Source of the DNA: JBBQER01 sp038320885
GTDB lineage: Bacteria; Actinomycetota; Acidimicrobiia; IMCC26256; PALSA-610
Reading direction: 5' to 3'
Assembly (NCBI GenBank): GCA_038320885.1
Contig: JBBQER010000001.1
Location: forward strand, 62,001-126,000
DNA: 64,000 nt
The notes below the pieces were generated by a model, which was given only the letters and a program-made list of their open reading frames with translations, was not told the DNA's origin and made no database searches. Positions 52,534-59,843 of the stretch are shown here, in pieces. A program made the position numbers and the translations under genes. Each line of letters starts with the position of its first letter. The stretch's first letter is position 1.

Positions 52534-53253
52534 ATGATCGAGCGCAAGGATCTCGCCCTCGTCTTTCCTGATCCGCCGCCGTCGATGCTCGCGCGCACGC
52601 TCGATCTCGCGGGGCAACGGTGGAAGGCGGTCGCGAACGCGTCGGTGGCGATGCAGGCGGAGCCCGCCGAAGGTTGGACCGGTGCCATCGTCTGCGCCGA
52701 CGAAGATCCCGAAGGCGCATTCGCGCTGTGTCGCACGCTGCGCAAGGGCGACGCGCGCGTCGACTCGATCCTGCTGCTCGTCTCCGGTGCGCAGCTGCAC
52801 GAGTTGGAGCACCGCGACGATCTCTTCGACGACTTCTGCCTCTCGCCGTTCCACCCGAGGGAGCTCGAGGCGCGCTTCCGTCATCTGCTGTTCCGCGCCG
52901 GGCGCGGCGAAAGTCCGGAGCTCGCGTCGTACGCCGATCTCGTCCTCAACTTCGAGACGTATCAGGCGGCGATCGACGGCAAGCCGCTCGACCTCACCTA
53001 CATGGAGTACGAGCTGCTGAAGTTCTTCCTCACCCACCCGGGCAAGGTGTTTACACGCGAGCAGCTGCTCTCACGGGTGTGGGGCTACGAGTACTACGGG
53101 GGTGCGCGCACGGTCGACGTTCACGTGCGGCGCCTGCGCGCCAAGCTCGGCGAAGAGCACGCCAACCTGATCCAGACCGTGCGCTCGGTCGGCTACCGCT
53201 TCGGCCAGACCCGTTGGCCCGGAGCCGGAGACCGGGTTCAGGACGAGGGCTGA
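52534..53253 (+). CDS. Atypical OmpR-family response regulator, GlnR-like
   Basis: A 239-residue regulator with a degenerate receiver (residues 1-125) and an intact Trans_reg_C winged helix (LDLTYMEYELLKFFLTHPGKVFTREQLLSRVWG; cut: MEYELLKFFLTHPGKVFTREQ, then GARTVDVHVRRLRAKLG and VRSVGYRFG). Where the phosphoacceptor Asp should be, the sequence reads TGAIVCADEDP without a properly placed acidic pocket, so it probably works unphosphorylated, as GlnR does. It lies 15 nt after glnA. GlnR-like control of nitrogen genes is inferred from family and position. No histidine kinase is nearby. Confidence 0.82.
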   Translation: MIERKDLALVFPDPPPSMLARTLDLAGQRWKAVANASVAMQAEPAEGWTGAIVCADEDPEGAFALCRTLRKGDARVDSILLLVSGAQLHELEHRDDLFDDFCLSPFHPRELEARFRHLLFRAGRGESPELASYADLVLNFETYQAAIDGKPLDLTYMEYELLKFFLTHPGKVFTREQLLSRVWGYEYYGGARTVDVHVRRLRAKLGEEHANLIQTVRSVGYRFGQTRWPGAGDRVQDEG

Positions 53254-53396
53254 GCCTCCGCCGCCTCGTCGTGCGGAGAGTCGGCGTCGTCGGACAGAAG
53301 CCAACCGGTGATTCCCGACCAGATCGCGCCGACGAGGAAGAGTCCCACGGGCCCGACGATCGCCATCGCCAAGATCAGGAGCACTGCGCCGATCAC
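53238..53396 (-). CDS. Small one- or two-TM protein (52 residues)
   Basis: The frame GTG 53396 to TGA 53238 codes a very hydrophobic N-terminus (IGAVLLILAMAIVGPVGLFL, then VGAIWSGITGWLL) and an acidic tail (SDDADSPHDEAAEAQPSS). Such composition is unlikely by chance in this GC-rich sequence. It overlaps the convergent regulator gene by 16 nt. The ribosome binding site is weak. No family is recognised. Confidence 0.5.
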   Translation of the reverse strand: MIGAVLLILAMAIVGPVGLFLVGAIWSGITGWLLSDDADSPHDEAAEAQPSS

Positions 53397-53416
53397 GCCG
53401 GCAGATTACTGGCACT

Positions 53417-54187
53417 ATGACAAACATGTGCCGGGTGGACGAGCCGCACCCCATGCCCGGTTGGCTGCTCGATGAGCTCGCCAACGCGGGTCGGGAGAAC
53501 GTCGATGCCAGCCACGTCGAGCGATACGACGGCAAGATGGATGCCCGGGCCGCCGCAGAGGTCGAACTGTTGCGCGCCTGGGGACTGAATTCGTCGTCGG
53601 TCGTCGTTGATCTCGGCTGCGGCACCGGCCAGTTCGCGTTAGCGGTCGCCCCCGTTTGCCGGCGGGTGGTGGCCGTCGACGTGTCACCGTTGATGCGCGA
53701 ACGGCTGCGCAGCAAGCGTGACGAAGCGCCACTCGACAACGTCGAGATCGCCGCCGCCGGTTTCCTCACCTACCACCACGGGGGCGATCCAGCCGACATC
53801 GTGTACTCCCGCTACGCCCTTCACCACCTGCCTGACTTCTGGAAGGTGATCGCGCTGCGTCGGGTGCGGACCATGTTGCGCCCGGGCGGCCTGTTCCGCC
53901 TGTGGGACGTCGTCTACGGCTTCAACCCCTACGAGGCCGAAGAACGCATCGAGGCATGGTGCGCGCCCTTCGGCGACCAGGTCGAAGGCGACTGGGCCCG
54001 TTGGGAGATGGAAGAGCACGTACGCGACGAGCACTCGACCTTCACGTGGCTGCTCGAGGCGATGTTCGAGCGCACCGGGTTCACCATCGAGGCCGCCGAC
54101 CGTGCCGACGACGGCTTCGACGCTCGTTACCTCCTGCGGGCCACCTCGCCGCTCAGATCCGAAGCGCCAGATCACTCACCGAGATAG
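53417..54187 (+). CDS. Class I SAM-dependent methyltransferase
   Basis: A 256-residue methyltransferase: motif I VVVDLGCGTGQFALAVAP near residue 62, VVAVDVSPLM, IVYSRYALHHLPDFWK, and LRPGGLFRLWDVVYGF. The layout is Methyltransf_11/25 with a C-terminal helical cap (ERIEAWCAPFGDQ). Two ATGs (53417 and 53426) are close; the first is listed. Acceptor is unknown. Its end overlaps the convergent ridA gene by 16 nt. Confidence 0.82.
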   Translation: MTNMCRVDEPHPMPGWLLDELANAGRENVDASHVERYDGKMDARAAAEVELLRAWGLNSSSVVVDLGCGTGQFALAVAPVCRRVVAVDVSPLMRERLRSKRDEAPLDNVEIAAAGFLTYHHGGDPADIVYSRYALHHLPDFWKVIALRRVRTMLRPGGLFRLWDVVYGFNPYEAEERIEAWCAPFGDQVEGDWARWEMEEHVRDEHSTFTWLLEAMFERTGFTIEAADRADDGFDARYLLRATSPLRSEAPDHSPR

Positions 54188-54555
54188 GCCCAGGTCTCGA
54201 TCTCGACCTCCGCGCCGCCGGGTAGCGCGGCGACCTGCACCGTCGAACGCGCCGGTCGGTGATCGACGAACGCCTCCGCGTACACCGCGTTGACGATGGC
54301 GAATTCTCCGATCTCGGTGACGAACACCGTGGTCTTCGCGACGTCGGTCATCGATGCGCCGCAGTCGGCGAGGATCGCCCGGATGTTGGCCAGCACCTGA
54401 CGTGCCTGCGCCTCCACGCCTTCGACCATCGCGCCACTCGCGGGATCGAGGCCGACCTGGCCCGCGAGCACCAACCAATCGCCGGCCCGGACCGCGGGTG
54501 AGTAGTTGCCGGCAACCGGCGGCGCGCTGGGGGTGGGAACGGGCTCGACGGGCAT
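54172..54555 (-). CDS. RidA-family enamine/imine deaminase
   Basis: A 127-residue RidA-like protein. ATG 54555 has AGGAGG 7 nt upstream. Family segments are NYSPAVRAGDWLVLAGQVGLDP, QARQVLANIRAILADCGASMTDVAKTTVFVT and RSTVQVAALPGGAEVEIE (the Arg of RSTV is the carboxylate-binding residue of active RidA). RidA hydrolyses reactive 2-aminoacrylate-type enamines. It starts 2 nt after the stop of the 2Fe-2S/XDH-like gene, so it may clear a product of that enzyme; that link is inference. Confidence 0.88.
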   Translation of the reverse strand: MPVEPVPTPSAPPVAGNYSPAVRAGDWLVLAGQVGLDPASGAMVEGVEAQARQVLANIRAILADCGASMTDVAKTTVFVTEIGEFAIVNAVYAEAFVDHRPARSTVQVAALPGGAEVEIETWAYLGE

Positions 54556-54557
54556 CG

Positions 54558-56273
54558 CTACCTCCTCAGGCACCGCGCGGCGCGCGTCTGACGCGCGGGG
54601 AACGTATCGGGCCGAGTGCCGTCGGCACGAGTGAGCGCGTTCCACGTCGCGGCCGCGACGGCGGCGAACACCGCGTCGGACGATCCCGCCCGGGCCTCGC
54701 GGTCATCGCGGATCACGGTGATGTCGACCGGGGGCATGTCCTTGGCACGAACGATGCCGAACGAACGGATCGTGAGGTCGTGCACCCCGCTCGCGATCGG
54801 GTCGACGGTCAGCGACTCCGTGCACACCCAGCCCAACGCCATGTGCGCCGCGCCCAACGCGTAGGAACGCAACACGATCTCGTCGAGCGGGTCCCCCGCG
54901 GCGACGCGCACGTCGATGCGATCGAGCGCACCGCTCTCCGGATCGATGTGTACGCGCGCGCCGGCGCTCGCGCCCGAAGGCGCGCGCACGCACACGTCGA
55001 GCAACGTGGGATCGTCCGTGAGCGATGCCCGATCGACGCCGGCCCCGTCGAGCGCGCCCTCGACGAGAACCGCGAGCTCGGCGAGCCCGGTCGCGCGCGC
55101 TCCGATATGGACGGGCGGCCCGGCAACCTCGGCCTCGTGCCAGTTCGCCATGACGTCACACGCGTACGGCGTCGGCCAATCGCGCCCGAAGGCCGCCAAG
55201 CCGCCGCTCGCGACGACGCCGTCGATGTGGACCGCGCCGTCATGCCACACCGCGGTCGCGGCGATCGGCGGTCGCTTCGGTCCCAGCCGAACGACGTCCT
55301 CACGCGAGTAGACGACCCGTACCGGCCGATCGAAGCGATCCGCGAGCTCACGCGCCGCGCTGGGAGCCCGCGAGGTCACCTTGCCGCCGAACGCGCCGCC
55401 GTTCGCGAACGGCGACGCCGGAGTTCCGCCCGGTTCGCACCACGAGGCATCGGGCTCGAGGTACGCGGGCTCGACCCACGCCGTCGCGAGCCGCACCCCG
55501 CCAGGTGGACACGCCGGCAACAACTCGAACAGCGGCGGCCGCTCCTCGGCGGTCGTGCGCCGGCCCTGCACTTTGCCGGTCTTGGTTCGTGCCTCGAGCA
55601 ATGACGCGCCGACGACCCATTGCATGCCGGCCGCTTCGACGCTCTCGGCCTCGGAGCCCGGCGGGCGCGGAACCGCGACGAGCGCGTCGCGCGGCGCGGT
55701 GTCGTCGGCGAACGGCGCGCCACCGAGCGGAATATCGCTTCGCACAACCTGGGTGACACCACCTTCGAGCTCCGCGCGCTGCGCCGCCGCGCCGAGGTCG
55801 CGCCCCGCGTCGGTCACGGGGGCGCCGCGAATCGCGTCGTACACCGTGCGCCATCCGGTACACCGGCAGAGATGCGCGGCGAGGGCACGGTCGAGATCGC
55901 GGGCCCGCGCTCCGCACGAGCGCATGACGATCCCTGGCGTGCAGAAGCCGCATTGCGATCCGCCGGTCGCGACGAACGACGCTGCGAGCCGGTCACGAAC
56001 ATCGGGCGCGAGACCCTCGACCGTCGTGACCGAACGCCCTTCGACGCGCACCGCTGGCGTGACACACGCCACGCGCGGCTCGCCGTCGACGAGCACGGTG
56101 CAGCAACCGCACTGGCCCTGCGGCGCGCACCCGTCCTTGACGGACACGAGCCCGAGCCGCTCGCGCAGCACCGACAGCAACGACTCGCCGTCGGCGGCCT
56201 CGACGTCGGTGTCGGCACCGTTGCAGCGGAAGCGGACGCGCAACGGCCCCGCCGGAGCGGGGCCGTCAGACAC
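54558..56273 (-). CDS. Compact fusion: 2Fe-2S ferredoxin plus shortened xanthine dehydrogenase-like subunit
   Basis: A 571-residue protein. Residues 1-150 hold both [2Fe-2S] sites of the XDH/CoxS family: Cys49, Cys55, Cys58 and Cys70, then Cys108, Cys111, Cys136 and Cys138 (CRCTGW). The rest resembles a cut-down large subunit: hammerhead part (ALVAVPRP, WVEPAYLEP), GGAFGGKVTSRAP, RPVRVVYSREDVVRLGP and the typical end LTIRSFGIVRAKDMPPVD. A normal large subunit is about 750 residues; here it is about 400, there is no FAD domain, and I cannot find the catalytic GVGE motif. It may be a redox protein without normal molybdenum hydroxylase activity. Confidence 0.72.
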   Translation of the reverse strand: MSDGPAPAGPLRVRFRCNGADTDVEAADGESLLSVLRERLGLVSVKDGCAPQGQCGCCTVLVDGEPRVACVTPAVRVEGRSVTTVEGLAPDVRDRLAASFVATGGSQCGFCTPGIVMRSCGARARDLDRALAAHLCRCTGWRTVYDAIRGAPVTDAGRDLGAAAQRAELEGGVTQVVRSDIPLGGAPFADDTAPRDALVAVPRPPGSEAESVEAAGMQWVVGASLLEARTKTGKVQGRRTTAEERPPLFELLPACPPGGVRLATAWVEPAYLEPDASWCEPGGTPASPFANGGAFGGKVTSRAPSAARELADRFDRPVRVVYSREDVVRLGPKRPPIAATAVWHDGAVHIDGVVASGGLAAFGRDWPTPYACDVMANWHEAEVAGPPVHIGARATGLAELAVLVEGALDGAGVDRASLTDDPTLLDVCVRAPSGASAGARVHIDPESGALDRIDVRVAAGDPLDEIVLRSYALGAAHMALGWVCTESLTVDPIASGVHDLTIRSFGIVRAKDMPPVDITVIRDDREARAGSSDAVFAAVAAATWNALTRADGTRPDTFPARQTRAARCLRR

Positions 56274-56300
56274 ATCAGAACCGCTCAGGAGCCAGAACGA

Positions 56301-56624
56301 TCAGGAAAACGACTGGCCGCAGCCGCAGGTGCGCTGCGCGTTCGGGTTGTTGATCGTGAAGCCGGCATCCTGCAGGCCGTCCTTGTAGTCGAGCGAGGCG
56401 CCCGCGAGGTACTCGGCACTGGCGGGGTCGACGACCACGCGCACACCCTCGCCGTAGGTCTGCTCGATGTCGTCGGGAGCCTTCTCGCTGTCGAAGAACA
56501 TCTCGTACGAGAGGCCCGAACAGCCGCCCGGGCGCACGGCGACGCGGAGACTGAGCTCAGGCTGGTCCTCGGCTTCGAGGAGCTGCTTGACCTTGGTCGT
56601 GGCGGTATCGGTGAGAACGATCAT
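56301..56624 (-). CDS. IscA/ErpA-type iron-sulfur carrier
   Basis: A 107-residue A-type carrier with the three conserved cysteines Cys35 (GGCSGLSYE), Cys100 and Cys102 (CGCGQSFS). It should hold and deliver Fe-S clusters to apoproteins. Downstream on the same strand, 27 nt on, lies the 2Fe-2S fusion protein, a possible client. Mrp, another Fe-S carrier, is close by on the other strand, so this stretch is enriched for Fe-S functions. Confidence 0.93.
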   Translation of the reverse strand: MIVLTDTATTKVKQLLEAEDQPELSLRVAVRPGGCSGLSYEMFFDSEKAPDDIEQTYGEGVRVVVDPASAEYLAGASLDYKDGLQDAGFTINNPNAQRTCGCGQSFS

Positions 56625-56657
56625 CGTTGCCCTCCACAGGCGGGATTCACGACCAGG

Positions 56658-57305
56658 CTACCTGACCGCGACAGAGACCCGGCATGGGTCCCGGTCGTAC
56701 AACGTGGCGAAGTCCTCGACTGTTCCGCCTCCGACCTCGGCCACGATCCCTTCCGAGATCCCGCGGTGGAGATTGCAGACCAGCTCGGGGTACGCCTCGG
56801 CCAGCTCCCGGAACGGGCAGCGGGTGAACGCCATGTCGGAGGTCTCGCCCACCGTCTCGGTCTCGGGTTCGAAGCCGAGCCGTTGCATCTCGCCGACGAG
56901 CGCGTTCACGCACGACCGCGAACGCGTACGGCGACCCGCCTCGACACCCCAGGCGCGGCCGATCTCGGTCGCCTCGGTGCCGTCGGCACCCACCCGTTCG
57001 GCGAGCGCGGCGAGCAGACCGGAGAGCAGCGTGTAGCTCGGCGGGTCGAAACCCAGGCCCGGGGCTCCCGGCGCCAACGAGTAGATGTGGGTAGGGCGGC
57101 CGACCGTGCCGCGGTGAACGGCCTCGACGTCGACCAGGCCCGCTTCGCGGAGGCGATCCAGGTGCAGCCGCACCGTGTTGGCGTGCAGCCCGAGTGAGTC
57201 GGCGAGCTCCTGGGCCGAGCAGCCCCGAGTCGATCCCGCCAGCTCGCGATACATCGAAAAGCGCGTCTCGTCGCCGAGGGCCTTGAGCATCGCGAGCAGG
57301 TCCAT
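56658..57305 (-). CDS. ArsR-like winged-helix regulator with C-terminal cysteine domain (SufR-like)
   Basis: A 215-residue regulator. N-terminal winged helix: MLKALGDETRFSMYRELAG, CSAQELADSLGLHANTVRLHLDRLREAGLV (cut: LADSLGLHANTVRLHLDRLR). The C-terminal domain has TRCPFRELAEAYPELVCNLHRG and DRDPC, a cysteine set seen in actinobacterial regulators of the SufR type that bind an Fe-S cluster. It lies 33 nt upstream of the iscA-type gene and is divergent from mrp, so Fe-S-dependent control of both is plausible. Confidence 0.78.
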   Translation of the reverse strand: MDLLAMLKALGDETRFSMYRELAGSTRGCSAQELADSLGLHANTVRLHLDRLREAGLVDVEAVHRGTVGRPTHIYSLAPGAPGLGFDPPSYTLLSGLLAALAERVGADGTEATEIGRAWGVEAGRRTRSRSCVNALVGEMQRLGFEPETETVGETSDMAFTRCPFRELAEAYPELVCNLHRGISEGIVAEVGGGTVEDFATLYDRDPCRVSVAVR

Positions 57306-57366
57306 TTCCTCGACGGTACCTTCGGAGCGGGCATATTTTCAAGGTCTACACTGGTTTTATTCGGTG

Positions 57367-58620
57367 ATGCACCCCATCGATTCGACCATGACGGACACCA
57401 CATCCTCCCCGCCCGATTCCCCGCCGCCCGGCGCGCCCGAGGCCCCTCCCAGCGCGGAGCACGTCCGCAGCGTGCTCGCGGGGGTCCTCGATCCGGAGCT
57501 CCGGGCCTCGATCGTCGATCTCGGAATGGTGCATGACATCACCGTCGACCCCGGCGGCAACGTCATGGTGAAGGTGGCGCTCACCACCGCCGCATGCCCG
57601 CTGCGCGGGCAGATCGGCAACGACGTCCAGTCGAAGGTCGCCGGCATCCCCGGGGTCGCCGATGTTTCGGTCGAGTACGACGAGATGACCCAGGACGAGC
57701 GTTCGGCCGTGATGCAGCGCGCCCGCTTGCACGCATCGCAGCAGGCTCCTCCCACGGAGGTCTCCGCGACGACACGCGTGATCGCGGTCGGCAGCGGCAA
57801 GGGCGGAGTGGGCAAGTCGTCGATCACCGCCAACCTGGCCGCGGCGCTCGCGGCGCGCGGGTTGACCGTCGGCGTGCTCGACGCCGACATCTGGGGCTTT
57901 TCGATCCCGCGCATGCTCGGCGTGAACGAGCGCCTCGCCGGAACGAAGCAGCCTGACGGCAAGGGCAAGATCCTGCCCAACGAGGTCGAGGTTCCCGGCG
58001 GGGGCCGGCTCAAGATCGTGAGCATGGGCCTGCTCGTCGACAACGAGGACACCGCGCTGATGTGGCGCGGCCTCGTGCTCGCCAAGGCGCTCGAGCAGTT
58101 CCTCGTGGATGTCCGCTGGGGCGACCTCGACTATCTCCTCATCGACATGCCACCCGGCACCGGCGACATCCAGATGGCGCTCGCCCGCCTACTCCCACAG
58201 GCCGAGATGCTCGTGATCACGACGCCGGCCAAGGGCGCGCAGAAGGTCGCGGCGCGCGTGGCCGACATGGCGCGGCGCTCGTACCTCAAGGTGCTCGGCG
58301 TGGTCGAGAACATGCACGAGTTCATCGCGCCCGACGGATCACGTCACGCGATCTTCGGGTCGGGCGGCGGCACGCGGCTCGCGGCACTCACCGGCGCACC
58401 GCTCGTCGGCGAAGTGCCGATCGACGGTGCGGTGTCGGAGGGCGGCGACGTCGGTAAACCGGTCGTGCTCGCCCATCCCGAGCTGCCCGCCGCGGTGGCG
58501 CTGGCCGAGATCGCGCGCCGAATCGTCGAAGAGCTCCTGCCACCGGTCGAGATGGCCGGATGCACCGCTCGCATCTTCGACCTCGTGAACAAGCTCGCCC
58601 CCGCCAACGAGAACAGCTGA
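57367..58620 (+). CDS. mrp: Mrp/NBP35-family Fe-S carrier ATPase
   Basis: A 417-residue P-loop ATPase: an N-terminal MIP18/DUF59 domain (about residues 33-105, LDPELRASIVDLGMV, AACPLRGQIG) fused to a ParA-like ATPase with GSGKGGVGKSS near residue 140 and LIDMPPGTGDIQM. The CxxC usually found after VENM in this family is absent here (VVENMHEFIAP), which may alter cluster binding. ATG 57367 is used; ATG 57388 is an alternative. A TACACT box at 57347-57352 makes the 5' leader very short. It is followed 4 nt later by a methyltransferase gene. Confidence 0.9.
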   Translation: MHPIDSTMTDTTSSPPDSPPPGAPEAPPSAEHVRSVLAGVLDPELRASIVDLGMVHDITVDPGGNVMVKVALTTAACPLRGQIGNDVQSKVAGIPGVADVSVEYDEMTQDERSAVMQRARLHASQQAPPTEVSATTRVIAVGSGKGGVGKSSITANLAAALAARGLTVGVLDADIWGFSIPRMLGVNERLAGTKQPDGKGKILPNEVEVPGGGRLKIVSMGLLVDNEDTALMWRGLVLAKALEQFLVDVRWGDLDYLLIDMPPGTGDIQMALARLLPQAEMLVITTPAKGAQKVAARVADMARRSYLKVLGVVENMHEFIAPDGSRHAIFGSGGGTRLAALTGAPLVGEVPIDGAVSEGGDVGKPVVLAHPELPAAVALAEIARRIVEELLPPVEMAGCTARIFDLVNKLAPANENS

Positions 58621-58624
58621 GCGA

Positions 58625-59395
58625 GTGACCGGCGAAAACTTCCCGCGCGAGCAGGCGCTCGTGTTCGGCGAGGTTGCCGACCAGTACGAAGCGACCCGGC
58701 CGTCGTATCCCGATGGAGTATTCGACACGATCATCGAGTACGGCGGCCTGAGCTCGGGCGACGCCGTCCTCGAGATCGGCGCGGGAACCGGCAAGGCGAC
58801 CGGCGGCTTCGTCGCGCGCGGTCTCGCGCTGCACGCGCTGGAACCGAGCCGGGAGATGGCGCGCGTGTTGCGCGCCAAGGGTGTCACGGTCGAGGAGGCG
58901 TCGTTCGAGGAATGGCCCGTCCGGCGCGGCGCATTCCGGTTGGTGTTCGCCGCGCAGTCATGGCACTGGGTGCACGGAGCCGATCGTTACGAGAAGGCCG
59001 CCGAGGCGTTGGCGCCGGGCGGCACGATCGCGCTGTTCTGGAACGCCGGACGCGCGCACCCGGAGCCGTTCAAGACCGACAACGACGCCGTGTATCAGCG
59101 GCTCGCGCCCGAGCTCAGCGACTCGGTCGGCGAGCGGTGGCAGCCGGAGGTCCTCGTCGGCGACTCCGACGCATGTGGCGCCTTCGAGCCCATGGTCGAA
59201 CGCAAGGTCGCGTGGCGGACGTCGTACACGAGCGGGGAGTGGATCCGCCTGCTCGAGACGCACTCCGGCCACCGAATGCTTCCGGTCGACGCGCGCGCGC
59301 GACTGCACGGCGAGATCGGCGCAACGATCGACGCGCACGGCGGCTTGCTGCCCGTCGTCTACGACACGCTCGTCTATCTCGCGAGTCGCCGGTAG
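58625..59395 (+). CDS. Class I SAM-dependent methyltransferase
   Basis: A 256-residue methyltransferase: YEATRPSYPDGVFDTI, motif I AVLEIGAGTGKATGGFVARG near residue 48, LEPSREM, FAAQSWHWVHGADRYEKAAEALAPGGTIALFWN (cut: FAAQSWHWV, LAPGGTIALFWN). The QSWHW motif is typical of a yeast Tmt1/actinobacterial methyltransferase branch with unknown acceptors. Starts 4 nt after mrp with GTG or ATG at 58625, so it is in the same operon. Confidence 0.83.
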   Translation: MTGENFPREQALVFGEVADQYEATRPSYPDGVFDTIIEYGGLSSGDAVLEIGAGTGKATGGFVARGLALHALEPSREMARVLRAKGVTVEEASFEEWPVRRGAFRLVFAAQSWHWVHGADRYEKAAEALAPGGTIALFWNAGRAHPEPFKTDNDAVYQRLAPELSDSVGERWQPEVLVGDSDACGAFEPMVERKVAWRTSYTSGEWIRLLETHSGHRMLPVDARARLHGEIGATIDAHGGLLPVVYDTLVYLASRR

Positions 59396-59398
59396 CGC

Positions 59399-59830
59399 TC
59401 AGCGCATCCGCGCGCGACGGAGTGCCTCCGGCAGCTCCTGCCGACCGCGGTCGCGCAGCGCCGACACCGCGTCGGGCACCTCGCACTGCTGGGTCACGCC
59501 CGTGGGCGACACCCGCTCGTCGCCGCGCAGGATGAACCGGAACCCGTACTCGGTCTCGATCGACATCGACTCGGCCATCAGCTCTTCGACGTCGATCGTC
59601 ACGCCGTCGTCACCGGGATACAGCGCGCGCAGGTACGCGGGCGCGTAGACGGCGACACCCGCAACCTCGCCCACCGGTTCGGCATCCGGACCCGGCCAGA
59701 AATCCTCATAGAGGAACGGCGCGGTTGATTCGCAACAACCGGTTCCGATCGTGAACACGAGCGCGCCCGGTCGGTCGCGACGCGACCGCTCGACGATCCG
59801 AGCGGCCGCGTCAGTACCGGTCACGCGCAT
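59399..59830 (-). CDS. DUF779 protein, partner of aldehyde dehydrogenase
   Basis: A 143-residue protein with GALVFTIGTGCCESTAPFLYEDFWPG (cut: TIGTGCCESTAPFLY) near residue 27, the hallmark of DUF779, including a Cys-Cys pair. DUF779 genes are regularly found right after aldehyde dehydrogenase genes, as here (13 nt). Function is not established; an assembly or electron-transfer role has been guessed from this linkage only. The end is 3 nt from the convergent methyltransferase gene. Confidence 0.85.
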   Translation of the reverse strand: MRVTGTDAAARIVERSRRDRPGALVFTIGTGCCESTAPFLYEDFWPGPDAEPVGEVAGVAVYAPAYLRALYPGDDGVTIDVEELMAESMSIETEYGFRFILRGDERVSPTGVTQQCEVPDAVSALRDRGRQELPEALRRARMR

Positions 59831-59843
59831 GGCGCCTCAGTGA

